DNA from: Planotetraspora sp. A-T 1434
GTDB taxonomy: Bacteria > Actinomycetota > Actinomycetes > Streptosporangiales > Streptosporangiaceae
DNA length: 64,000 nt
Assembly: GCF_025420585.1 (NCBI RefSeq)
Contig: NZ_JAOEGB010000028.1
Span: 1 to 64,000, forward strand
Direction of reading: 5' to 3'
Shown here piece by piece: positions 24,514-32,056 of this stretch (the stretch's first letter is position 1; each line of letters starts with the position of its first letter). The notes under the pieces were generated by a model, which saw nothing but the letters and a program-made list of their open reading frames with translations, made no database searches and had not been told where the DNA came from. Position numbers and translations under genes: made by a program.

Positions 24514-24551
24514 AGTCTAGTGCCCCTCCCGTCAATCTTTGCCTGGGCAAA
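24514..24551 (-). promoter_or_regulatory. Possible pheS promoter -10 and upstream palindrome
   Basis: TAGACT (minus strand, 24514-24519) could be the -10, giving a leader of about 45 nt. No clear -35 is present. A TTTGCC-CA-GGCAAA palindrome (24538-24551) sits in the -35 region and could be an operator. No T-box consensus was recognised. Confidence 0.35.
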
Positions 24552-24620
24552 TCTCGCCGGTCGCGGCACTGTCCGATCAGCCCACCGGGCCGTCATCCGC
24601 GCGAAGTGAGCTCGGCGAGC

Positions 24621-25715
24621 TCAGGCGAAGTCAGGGGTGCCGGTGGGCAGGATAAATCGGAACTCCGCGCCGCCGCCGGGCGCGCGCTGCACGCTGATCG
24701 TGCCGCCGTGGGCCTCGACCAGGCCCTTGACGATGAACAGGCCGAGCCCGGTGCCGCCCCTGCGGCGCCCGTTGCCCCGCCAGAACTGGCGGAAGACACG
24801 GGTGACCAGCTCGGGTGCCACGCCCTCACCCTGGTCACGCACCGACACGGCTACTCCCCACTCGACCGGCTCCATCACTATGGTCACCGTACCGCGTCCG
24901 TGCCGCACTCCGTTTTCCACGAGGTTGGCCAGGATCTGGTCGATCTTGTCCTGGTCGAGCCAGGTCTCGGGCAGCTCGCCGCGGACCTCCAGGTGGAACC
25001 GGTCCTCGGGCTCCCCCGCGGCCACCCGGCCCGCGATGATCCTGCGGGCCCGCGCCGGCATGTCGACGACCTGGCGGTGGACCTCCAGCCGGCCGGACTC
25101 GATCCGGGACACGTCGAGAAGTTCGGTGATCAGCCGGGTGACCCGGTCGGCGTCGGCGTTGACCGTCTGCAGCATGACGAGCTTCTGGGCGTCGGTGAAC
25201 CGGTCCCATTTCGCGAGCAGCGTCGCGGTGAACCCCTTGACGCTGGTCAGCGGGGATCGGAGCTCGTGCGCGACGGTGGAGACGAGGTCGGCGCGGCTGC
25301 GCTCGACGCGGGCCCGGGCCGAGGCGTCCCTGAGCGTCATCACGACCCGGACGACCGGGCCGCCGCGCTCCGGCCTGCGGACGAACCTGACGGCGACGAG
25401 CAGCTCCTGGCGGCCGGGCAGGTGCACCGGGCGCTCCGGCTGCCGGCTGCGGGTCGGCAGGCCGCCGCGCGGGTCGAGCGACTTCCACCAGTCGCGGCCG
25501 TCGGGGTCGCGGAACGGCAGGACGTCGTTGATGTGCCTGCCGATCGCGGCCGCCCCGCTCACCCCGGTCAGCCGCTCGGCGGCCCGGTTGACGAGCAGGA
25601 CGGTGCCGTCGTGGTCGGCGGTGACGAGCCCGTCGGGAAGCTCGTCCACGTCGATGCGCGCACTCCCGCCGGGCGCCTCGGGAAGGGCGCCGCCGGGGGT
25701 GTCGTCACCTCGCAC
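24621..25715 (-). CDS. PAS-domain sensor histidine kinase, soluble
   Basis: Two-component sensor kinase of 364 aa without membrane segments. A PAS domain (LPDGLVTADHDGTVLLVNRAAERLTG) is followed by a HisKA dimerisation domain with the phospho-acceptor in STVAHELRSPLTSVKGF. A HATPase domain comes last (NLVENGVRHG, DQGEGVAPEL, GGTGLGLFIVKGLVEAHGG). The GTG at 25713-25715 has GAGGAGG 7 nt upstream, which decides the start over an ATG at 25808. No response regulator is adjacent, so it is an orphan in this window. Confidence 0.88.
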   Translation of the reverse strand: MRGDDTPGGALPEAPGGSARIDVDELPDGLVTADHDGTVLLVNRAAERLTGVSGAAAIGRHINDVLPFRDPDGRDWWKSLDPRGGLPTRSRQPERPVHLPGRQELLVAVRFVRRPERGGPVVRVVMTLRDASARARVERSRADLVSTVAHELRSPLTSVKGFTATLLAKWDRFTDAQKLVMLQTVNADADRVTRLITELLDVSRIESGRLEVHRQVVDMPARARRIIAGRVAAGEPEDRFHLEVRGELPETWLDQDKIDQILANLVENGVRHGRGTVTIVMEPVEWGVAVSVRDQGEGVAPELVTRVFRQFWRGNGRRRGGTGLGLFIVKGLVEAHGGTISVQRAPGGGAEFRFILPTGTPDFA

Positions 25716-25730
25716 GAGACTGCCTCCTCG

Positions 25731-25772
25731 ACCCTTGGGAACCCCGCGGAGACCCTTGGAAACCCCGCGGAG
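25731..25772. repeat. 21-bp tandem duplication upstream of the kinase gene
   Basis: Two head-to-tail 21-bp units starting ACCCTTGG and ending CCCCGCGGAG (25731-25751, 25752-25772) differ at one position. They lie just upstream of the kinase ribosome-binding site. Confidence 0.85.
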
Positions 25773-25846
25773 CCGGACCCGCGCCAACCCCCGGTCGCGC
25801 GACTCCATCGCCGACAATAGCGGGTTTCCCGGGACCTTCAGCAGCC

Positions 25847-26680
25847 TCAGCCGGCCGGGGTGGTGGGTTCTTCCACGGAATGTAAGGTCTGCCGTTGAAC
25901 CCGCGCGGAAGCGTAGAGGCAGACCGCCGCGGCGGTGGCCAGATTGAGGCTTTCGGCCCGTCCGTAGATCGGCACGCGGACCACCTCGTCGGCCAGTTCG
26001 AGGAGCTCGGGCGGAAGGCCCCACGCCTCGTTGCCGAACAGCCACGCGGTCGGGCGGCCCAGATCGACGTCGTCGAGGGTCCGGGTGCCCGCCCCGTCGG
26101 CGGCGAGGATCGTCAGCCCGGCCTCGCGCGCCTGCCGTACGGCCTGAGCCACGGGGGTGCCGGTGACCACCGGCAGGTGGAAGAGGCTTCCCGCGCTGGC
26201 CCTGACGCACTTGCCGTTGTAGGGGTCCACCGACGCGTCGGTGAACACGACGGCGTCGGCCCCGGCGGCGTCGGCCGTACGGAGGACCGTGCCGGCGTTG
26301 CCGGGGTCGCGGACGTGGGCGAGCAGGGCGACCAGCCGGGAGCCGGGCGGCACGGCCTCGGCCAGCGGGACGTGGACGAACCGGCAGACGGCCAGGAGCC
26401 CCTGGGGCGTGACCGTCTGGGTCAGCTCGGCCATGACCTCGCCGCTGGCGCGGAACACGGGGACGCCCGCGGCCGTGGCGGCGGCCACGATGTCGGCGTG
26501 CCGCGTCTCGGCCTCGACGGTGGCGAACAGCTCGACCGTGACGTCCTTGATTGCGAGGGCCTCGCGCACGGCTTGGGGCCCCTCGGCCAGGAACGCCCTG
26601 TCCCGGTCGCGGAAGGCCCGCTTGGTCAGCCTCCGGGCGGCCTTGACCCGCGGCGACCTGATGTTGGTGAGCTCCGCCAT
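25847..26680 (-). CDS. SpoU/TrmH-family RNA 2'-O-methyltransferase
   Basis: SAM-dependent methylation of a ribose in rRNA or tRNA. The 277-aa protein has an N-terminal substrate-binding domain (FLAEGPQAVREAL). The knotted SPOUT catalytic domain follows, with LLAHVRDPGNAGTVLRTADAAGADAV (motif 1), WLFGNEAWGLPPE (motif 2) and IPIYGRAESLNLATAAAVCLY-like motif 3. It lies just after rplT, as in many actinobacteria where it precedes pheST. The exact target nucleotide is unknown. Confidence 0.9.
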   Translation of the reverse strand: MAELTNIRSPRVKAARRLTKRAFRDRDRAFLAEGPQAVREALAIKDVTVELFATVEAETRHADIVAAATAAGVPVFRASGEVMAELTQTVTPQGLLAVCRFVHVPLAEAVPPGSRLVALLAHVRDPGNAGTVLRTADAAGADAVVFTDASVDPYNGKCVRASAGSLFHLPVVTGTPVAQAVRQAREAGLTILAADGAGTRTLDDVDLGRPTAWLFGNEAWGLPPELLELADEVVRVPIYGRAESLNLATAAAVCLYASARVQRQTLHSVEEPTTPAG

Positions 26681-26737
26681 GCCTTCCCCATTCCCCCTCG
26701 CGGGACGACCCCTGAAACGGACGACCCCTGAAAGATG

Positions 26738-26772
26738 AATGAGGGCCCACCGGATGTCGGTGGGCCCTCATT
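26738..26772 (-). terminator. Terminator of the infC-rpmI-rplT operon
   Basis: A perfect 14-bp stem (26738-26751 with 26759-26772) has a 7-nt loop and starts 10 bp past the rplT stop. On the minus strand it is followed by CATCTTTC, so release would be moderate. Two direct copies of GGACGACCCCTGAAA (26703-26717, 26719-26733) lie just beyond. Confidence 0.85.
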
Positions 26773-26781
26773 GAAGCAGTG

Positions 26782-27162
26782 TTACGCGACCGGCGCGTTC
26801 ACGTCGGACGGGAGCGCCTTCTTGGCGGACTCGACCAGCGTGGCGAAGGTCTGGGCGTCGTTCACCGCGAGGTCGGCGAGGATCTTGCGGTCCACCTCGA
26901 TGCCGGCGAGGCGCAGGCCCTGGATGAACCGGTTGTAGGTCATGCCGTTCAGGCGGGCCGCGGCGTTGATGCGCTGGATCCACAGGCGCCGGAAGGTGCC
27001 CTTCTTGTCCTTGCGGTCCCGGTACGCATAGGTCATCGAGTGGAGCATCTGCTCCTTGGCCTTGCGGTACAGCCGCGACCGCTGACCCCGGTAGCCGCTC
27101 GCCCGCTCGAGGACGACCCTGCGCTTCTTCTTGGCGTTGAGCGCCCGCTTCACGCGTGCCAT
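26782..27162 (-). CDS. rplT: 50S ribosomal protein L20
   Basis: Early 23S rRNA-binding assembly protein of the large subunit. The 126-aa sequence begins [15 protein letters not shown] and contains the family segment [18 protein letters not shown]. It is the last gene of the infC operon, 23 bp after rpmI, and is followed by a strong hairpin terminator. Confidence 0.98.
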   Translation of the reverse strand: MARVKRALNAKKKRRVVLERASGYRGQRSRLYRKAKEQMLHSMTYAYRDRKDKKGTFRRLWIQRINAAARLNGMTYNRFIQGLRLAGIEVDRKILADLAVNDAQTFATLVESAKKALPSDVNAPVA

Positions 27163-27185
27163 GTTGTTCTATCTCCCCGGGGTCG

Positions 27186-27380
27186 TTACTTCGCGAGCAG
27201 CTTCTTGATCTTCTTGGTGTCGGCGTCGGACATGACGACGAGACCCTCGAGACGACGCGTCAAGGTGGACGACTTCCACTCGTTGTAGTGCGCACGGCTG
27301 GCACGGCGGCGAACGATCTTGCCGGAACCGGTGAGCCGGAACCGCTTCTTCGCACCGCTGTGCGTCTTCATCTTCGGCAT
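27186..27380 (-). CDS. rpmI: 50S ribosomal protein L35
   Basis: Small basic large-subunit protein. The 64-aa sequence begins [21 protein letters not shown], the family hallmark. It lies between infC and rplT in the standard order. Confidence 0.98.
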   Translation of the reverse strand: MPKMKTHSGAKKRFRLTGSGKIVRRRASRAHYNEWKSSTLTRRLEGLVVMSDADTKKIKKLLAK

Positions 27381-27514
27381 GTCAGCCGTCTCTCCCTCGT
27401 TTGTCCGTGCCGACGCCCCGGGCCGGTACCCGAGCCGGCGGCATGCCTGACTCCGCGAGACCGTCCCGGTCTCGGATTTCCGTAAGCGTCGTCTGGTGGC
27501 TCAGACGGAATGCG

Positions 27515-28138
27515 TCACTCCGCCTGGGCGGGTTGCTCGGCGTGCTCCTCCACGACGGATCCCTCCGCCGCCGGGTCGCCGCCGCGCGCGGCCTTCGCCG
27601 CGGCCTTCTCGGCCTTGGCCTCGGCCTTCTTCTTGTGCGGTCCGATCACCATGATCATGTTGCGCCCGTCCTGCTTGGGCTGCGACTCGACGAAGCCGAG
27701 TTCGGTGACGTCCTCCGCGAGCCGCTGCAACAGCCGGAAACCGAGCTCCGGCCGGGACTGCTCGCGACCCCGGAACATGATCGTGACCTTGACCTTGTCC
27801 CCTGCCTTGAGGAAGCGCACGACGTGACCCTTCTTGGTCTCGTAGTCGTGCGGGTCGATCTTCGGCCGGAGCTTGATCTCCTTGATGATCGTGTGCGCCT
27901 GGTTGCGACGGGCCTCGCGCGCCTTCATGGCCGACTCGTACTTGAACTTGCCGTAGTCCATGAGCTTGCACACGGGAGGCCTGGCCGTCGCCGCGACCTC
28001 GACCAGGTCGAGGTCGGCCTCCTGGGCCAGCTTCAGCGCATCACCGATGGACACGATGCCGACCTGTTCGCCGTTCGGGCCGACGAGGCGGACCTCCGGC
28101 ACACGAATACGATCGTTGATGCGGGGCTCGGTGCTGAT
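27515..28138 (-). CDS. infC: Translation initiation factor IF-3, rare ATC start
   Basis: Binds the 30S subunit and checks the start codon. The 207-aa protein begins [20 protein letters not shown], and the C-terminal domain has [17 protein letters not shown] and DGRNMIMV. An acidic/Ala-rich tail follows, as in other actinobacteria. The ATC at 28136-28138 is taken as start because GGAGGT lies 3 nt upstream and conserved sequence begins there. IF3 uses rare start codons for self-control in many bacteria. No ATG, GTG or TTG fits; the frame upstream is the structured leader. Confidence 0.93.
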   Translation of the reverse strand: MSTEPRINDRIRVPEVRLVGPNGEQVGIVSIGDALKLAQEADLDLVEVAATARPPVCKLMDYGKFKYESAMKAREARRNQAHTIIKEIKLRPKIDPHDYETKKGHVVRFLKAGDKVKVTIMFRGREQSRPELGFRLLQRLAEDVTELGFVESQPKQDGRNMIMVIGPHKKKAEAKAEKAAAKAARGGDPAAEGSVVEEHAEQPAQAE

Positions 28139-28175
28139 GGGACCTCCAAAAGACTTCCGCTCTAGATGCTCGACC

Positions 28176-28217
28176 GTGCGGGAAACACAGAAAACCCCGC
28201 ACGTCACGCATGCGGGG
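28176..28217 (-). promoter_or_regulatory. Attenuator in the infC leader
   Basis: On the minus strand CCCCGCA (28211-28217) pairs with TGCGGGG (28195-28201) and is followed by TTTTCTGTG, a Rho-independent terminator ahead of infC. The 3' arm can instead pair with a later segment: GTGCGGG (28196-28202) with CCCGCAC (28176-28182). The two hairpins exclude each other, the layout of a terminator/antiterminator switch. A further CCGCC-TTTC-GGCGG hairpin (28263-28276) lies upstream. The signal sensed is unknown; ribosomal-protein or IF3 control is an inference. Confidence 0.7.
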
Positions 28218-28341
28218 TCACTGAGCTCTCGTACCGAAAACTCCGGTGTGATCCTTGACCCGTCCGCCTTTCGGCGGAAGCAGGTGGGAGGAGGACCTCC
28301 GCTTGCGCGTCCAGCTGGCATGCCGGACCGATCGATGACTT

Positions 28342-28370
28342 ACGTTACCACAACCTCACCGGGCTACGAA
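28342..28370 (-). promoter_or_regulatory. Possible infC operon promoter
   Basis: TTCGTA (28365-28370) and TAACGT (28342-28347) are spaced by 17 bp on the minus strand. They lie immediately after the aroE stop codon and would give a leader of about 200 nt containing the attenuator. The -35 is poor. Confidence 0.35.
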
Positions 28371-29246
28371 CTATTCCTGGGCCGCGCGGCGGGCGATCTC
28401 GGCCTCACCGGCGGCGCGCATGGCCTCCACGGGGACGTCGGCGCGGCCCGTCATGAGCTCGACCTGCTTGACCGCCTGGTGGAGGAGCATCGGGAAGCCG
28501 CCGACGACGGCCCCGCCCCGGTCCTGTACGGCTCTCGCCAGCGCGGTGGGCCACGGCGAGTAGACCACGTCGAACAGGGCGCCCTTGTCCGGCAGGGCCG
28601 CGGCGATCTCGCCGGCGAGGCCGTCCGCCGCGCCCGAGGGCAGGGTGGAGATCACCAGGTCGCCGTCCACGTACGTTCCGTCGAACCCGTCCAGGGTCCG
28701 TACGGCCACCGCCACCCCGAGCCGCTCCGCGACGTCCAGGGTCTCCCCCGCGCGGGAGGCGTTCCGGACGACCATGGTGACCTCGGCCAGCCCCATCTCG
28801 CGGAGGGCCGCCAGGGCGGAGGCGGCCGTCGCGCCGCCGCCGAGGATCGTGGCCGCCGAGGGCGCGGCGACCCCGGCCTCGGCGAGCGCCTGGACGATCC
28901 CGTAGACGTCGGTGTTCTCCCCGTGGCGGGCGCCGTCGCGGAAGACCACCGTGTTGGCGCCTCCGACCTCGACCGCCAGGTCGGACACCGTGTCCAGCAG
29001 GGGAAGGACCGCCCGCTTGAGCGGCATCGTGAGCGACAGGCCCGCCCATTCGGAGCCCATTGACTCCACCAGCGCGGCCAGGTCCCCCTCGGCGCATTCG
29101 ATCGCGTCGTAGCGCCAGTCCGCGAGTCCAAGTCCGGCGTACGCCGTGCGGTGCAGGATCGGGGAGAGCGAGTGGGCGACCGGCGAGCCGAGGACGGCGC
29201 CCCGGCGGCCGGGATCGGGCGTGGTGCCGAGGTGCGGGCCGGTCAT
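28371..29246 (-). CDS. aroE: Shikimate dehydrogenase
   Basis: Reduces 3-dehydroshikimate to shikimate with NADPH in aromatic amino acid synthesis. The 291-aa protein has the substrate-binding SPVAHSLSPILHRTAY, the catalytic lysine in SLTMPLKRAVLP and the nucleotide-binding ILGGGATAASALAAL. The start overlaps the mltG stop by ATGA. The order ruvX-mltG-aroE is usual in actinobacteria. Confidence 0.95.
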   Translation of the reverse strand: MTGPHLGTTPDPGRRGAVLGSPVAHSLSPILHRTAYAGLGLADWRYDAIECAEGDLAALVESMGSEWAGLSLTMPLKRAVLPLLDTVSDLAVEVGGANTVVFRDGARHGENTDVYGIVQALAEAGVAAPSAATILGGGATAASALAALREMGLAEVTMVVRNASRAGETLDVAERLGVAVAVRTLDGFDGTYVDGDLVISTLPSGAADGLAGEIAAALPDKGALFDVVYSPWPTALARAVQDRGGAVVGGFPMLLHQAVKQVELMTGRADVPVEAMRAAGEAEIARRAAQE

Positions 29247-30394
29247 CCGTGGTTCCTGTTGAACTCCTGGCGGAGCTTCCAGAACTCCGACTCCTTGTCG
29301 GTGAACTTGGTGATCCCCTTCTGGGGGTCGACGGTCACGAACCAGAGCCAGGTGCCGTCGGCCGGGTGCAGCGCGGCCTCGATGGCGTGGTCGCCGGGGT
29401 TGGTGATCGGGCCGGGAGGCAGGCCGAGGCGCTTGTAGGTGTTGTACGACGAGTTGCTCTGCAGGTCGGCGTTCGACGCGGCGATGCCGTACTTGCCGAG
29501 GCCGTACATGAGCGTGCTGTCCATCTCCAGCTTCATCTGCGGGTTGCGGGACAGCCGGTTGTAGATGACCCGCGCGACCTTCGCCATGTCGCCCTGGTTG
29601 CCGGACTCGGCCTGGACGATGCTCGCGATGGTGATGATCTCCCGGGGGGTCCGGCCGATCTGCTTGGCCTGGCCCTCGAGATCGATCTTCTCGGCGGTCT
29701 GGTTGAACCGGTCCACCATCGCCGTGAGGATCTGGGCCGGGGTCTGCTTGGGGCTCACCTCGTAGGTCGCCGGGAAGGCGAAGCCCTCCAGCCGTCCCTT
29801 GGCGTACTTCGGCAGCCCGATGTCGCCCCGGGCCGCCTGCTTGAACTCCTCTACCGGCTTGCCGGTGGCGGTGGAGAGCTCGGTGAAAATCTTGCTGAGC
29901 CGCAGGCCCTCGCGGATCGTCAGCCGGTTGAGCACCCGGTTCTTCGGGTCGAGCAGGGCCACGGCGGAGGCCGCCGACATGCCCTTGTGCATGGTGTACT
30001 CGCCCGGCTGGAGCGAGGAACTCTTGCCCGCCGCGCCGATGGCGTTGACGAACGCCCGCGCGCTGGCGACGACGCCCTGCTCCTCAAGGGTCTGGGCCAC
30101 CTCGGAGGCGGAGGCCCCATCCTTGATCTCGATCACGACCTCCCCGGCCCCCTCGCCGGTGAAGTCCTTGGGGATCATCACGTCGCGGACCCAGTTGAAC
30201 CCCAGGTAGCCCACGCCGCCGAGGACGCCGATGATCACCACGATGGCGAACAGCGTCGCGGCGAACCCCTTCCGGCGCTGCCGCTTGCGCCGCCTGCGGC
30301 TGCGGCGCTGCTGGCTGCGGCTGCCACGGGTCCGGCGCGGAGGTCCGTCGTCGTCCTCGGCGCCCAGCAGGAAGTCCATGTCCAGATCATTCAT
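29243..30394 (-). CDS. mltG: Endolytic murein transglycosylase, copy A
   Basis: Membrane-anchored lytic transglycosylase that cuts nascent glycan strands. The 383-aa protein has an acidic N-terminal MNDLDMDFLLG, a very basic Arg-rich stretch, one transmembrane helix (FAATLFAIVVIIGVLGGVGYL), a LysM-like region and the YceG catalytic domain. The glutamate lies in IASIVQAESGNQ. It is coupled to aroE by ATGA overlap and lies 105 bp past a second mltG. I chose the ATG at 30392-30394. An upstream TTG in frame (30436) is closer to a ribosome-free region. Confidence 0.92.
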   Translation of the reverse strand: MNDLDMDFLLGAEDDDGPPRRTRGSRSQQRRSRRRRKRQRRKGFAATLFAIVVIIGVLGGVGYLGFNWVRDVMIPKDFTGEGAGEVVIEIKDGASASEVAQTLEEQGVVASARAFVNAIGAAGKSSSLQPGEYTMHKGMSAASAVALLDPKNRVLNRLTIREGLRLSKIFTELSTATGKPVEEFKQAARGDIGLPKYAKGRLEGFAFPATYEVSPKQTPAQILTAMVDRFNQTAEKIDLEGQAKQIGRTPREIITIASIVQAESGNQGDMAKVARVIYNRLSRNPQMKLEMDSTLMYGLGKYGIAASNADLQSNSSYNTYKRLGLPPGPITNPGDHAIEAALHPADGTWLWFVTVDPQKGITKFTDKESEFWKLRQEFNRNHG

Positions 30395-30499
30395 AGTGCG
30401 CTGGCCAATCTCCCGGTACGACTGGCCCCGCGTCAAGCGAGTGCGCCAAACCGAGGGGTGTTCCGGCGTCGCGGAGTCGCTGGTCCCGGGGCGTCCAAC

Positions 30500-31534
30500 T
30501 CAGTTCGCCCCGAGATGCCTGTTCAGCTCTTCCCGATATTTCAGGAACTCCGTCTCTTTGTCAGTGAATTTGGTGATTCTATGGCGTGGATCCGTGGTGA
30601 CAAACCAGTACCAATCACCTTTGGCGGGACGAAGCGCCGCCATCAGCGCACTCTCCCCCGGGTTCGCGATCGGCCCCGGCGGCAGCCCCGCGCGCGCGTA
30701 GGTGTTGTACGGCGAGGCGACCTCGGTGTCCCGCTGTGAGACCTTGAGCGTGTGCCTTCGGAGGGCGTAGTTGACCGTGCTGTCCATCTCCAGCTTCGCG
30801 CCACGCTGGAGCCGGTTGTAGATCACTCTAGCGATCTTCGGGAACTCGGACTCCTGCCCGCCCTCCGCCTGGATGATGCTGGCCACGGTCACCACCTCCA
30901 GGGGCGTCAGACCCCGCTCGGGTGCGACCTTCCCGAGGCCGACGTGCCGGGCGGCCGCGCCGAACCGGGCGATCATGTTCTTCAGCAGGTCGCGAGCCGT
31001 CGCCCCGGGCTCGACCTCGTAGGTCGCCGGGAACAGGAAGCCCTCCACCTTGCCGTCGGCGTAGGACGGCAGGCTCAGGCCGGCGGGCTCGGCGACCGCC
31101 TTGGTGAAGTCCGCCAGCGGGATGCCGGATCCGGCCGAGAGGGTGGTCAGCACCTCGGACGTCCGCAGGCCCTCCGGGACCGTGACCCTGCGCACCACCC
31201 GTGATTTCGGGGCCAGCAGGAGATCGAGGGCCGAGGAGGCCGCCATGCGCCGCTTCAGGCGATAGCGGCCGGGGCGGAGGCTGCCCTCCTTCGACCGCTC
31301 GACGACCGCCTGGACGAACGACTGGGCGCTCGCCACCACGCCCGCCCGCTTGAGGGTCTCGGCGATCTCACCGGCGCTGGCTCCGGGGCTGATCTCCACC
31401 GTGACGGCGTCCGAGCCGGCGCCCTCGAAGTCCTGGGGACCCGGAGCCGGCCGCATGAAGGAGTAGACGCCGAACACGACCGCGGCCGTCAGCAGCGCGG
31501 CGCCTCCGGCCACGACGGCCGGTGCGCGGCTCAC
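30500..31534 (-). CDS. mltG: Endolytic murein transglycosylase, copy B
   Basis: Second YceG-family protein, 344 aa, with an N-terminal transmembrane helix right after the start (VVAGGAALLTAAVVFGVYSF) and none of the basic extension of copy A. The catalytic glutamate is in VASIIQAEGGQE. The two copies share the frame EMDSTxxYxL, PYNTY...GLPPGPIxNPG and TKFTDKExEF. It begins with GTG overlapping the ruvX stop (GTGA). Two tandem copies suggest duplication followed by divergence. Confidence 0.9.
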   Translation of the reverse strand: MSRAPAVVAGGAALLTAAVVFGVYSFMRPAPGPQDFEGAGSDAVTVEISPGASAGEIAETLKRAGVVASAQSFVQAVVERSKEGSLRPGRYRLKRRMAASSALDLLLAPKSRVVRRVTVPEGLRTSEVLTTLSAGSGIPLADFTKAVAEPAGLSLPSYADGKVEGFLFPATYEVEPGATARDLLKNMIARFGAAARHVGLGKVAPERGLTPLEVVTVASIIQAEGGQESEFPKIARVIYNRLQRGAKLEMDSTVNYALRRHTLKVSQRDTEVASPYNTYARAGLPPGPIANPGESALMAALRPAKGDWYWFVTTDPRHRITKFTDKETEFLKYREELNRHLGAN

Positions 31535-32028
31535 CTGCCGGTCCCGCCGCTCGCTTCCTCGCCGGGCACGCCGCCCGGCGGTCGCACCGGTTGACCGGGC
31601 GGTCTGCCCGTGGCTCGCTCTCCGTCGAGCGCGGCCTGGAGCAGCACGACGGCAGCAGCCTGGTCGATGACGCCGCGCTGGTTGCGCGCCTTCACTCCGC
31701 TGGACCGCAGCCCCTGCTGGGCCGTCACCGTGCTCAGCCGCTCATCCACCATCCGGACCGGGGTGGGCGACAGCCGTACGGCGAGCTGGGCGGCGAAGGC
31801 CCGCGCGGCCGCGGCGGCGTGGCTCTCCCGCCCCGACAGGGACGTGGGGAGCCCGACGAGGATCTCGATCGTCTCGTGCTCCGCGGCGATGGCCGCGATC
31901 CTGTCCAGGTCGCCCCGGCCCCGCTTCACGGTCTCGACGGGCGTGGCCAGCAGCCCCGAAGGGTCGCTGCGGGCCACGCCGATCCGGACCGATCCGACGT
32001 CGACGCCCAGCCTGACGCCGTGCCTCAT
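31531..32028 (-). CDS. ruvX: RuvX/YqgF family putative pre-16S rRNA nuclease
   Basis: RNase H-fold nuclease thought to trim 16S rRNA ends. The 165-aa protein begins MRHGVRLGVDVGSVRIGVARSDPSG, with the first catalytic aspartate in DVG. It continues with VGLPTSLSGRES and MVDERLSTVTA (second acidic residue). The C-terminal 25 residues are Pro/Gly-rich and not part of the fold. It follows alaS by 28 bp, the usual context. Confidence 0.92.
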   Translation of the reverse strand: MRHGVRLGVDVGSVRIGVARSDPSGLLATPVETVKRGRGDLDRIAAIAAEHETIEILVGLPTSLSGRESHAAAAARAFAAQLAVRLSPTPVRMVDERLSTVTAQQGLRSSGVKARNQRGVIDQAAAVVLLQAALDGERATGRPPGQPVRPPGGVPGEEASGGTGR

Positions 32029-32056
32029 GGCGCGATCTCCACCTGTCGGGGAGCCG

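Noticed and set aside
26782-28138. Classical L20 autoregulatory site in the rpmI-rplT region
   Set aside because: Gaps between infC, rpmI and rplT are short and show no clear pseudoknot. Control seems placed in the infC leader instead.
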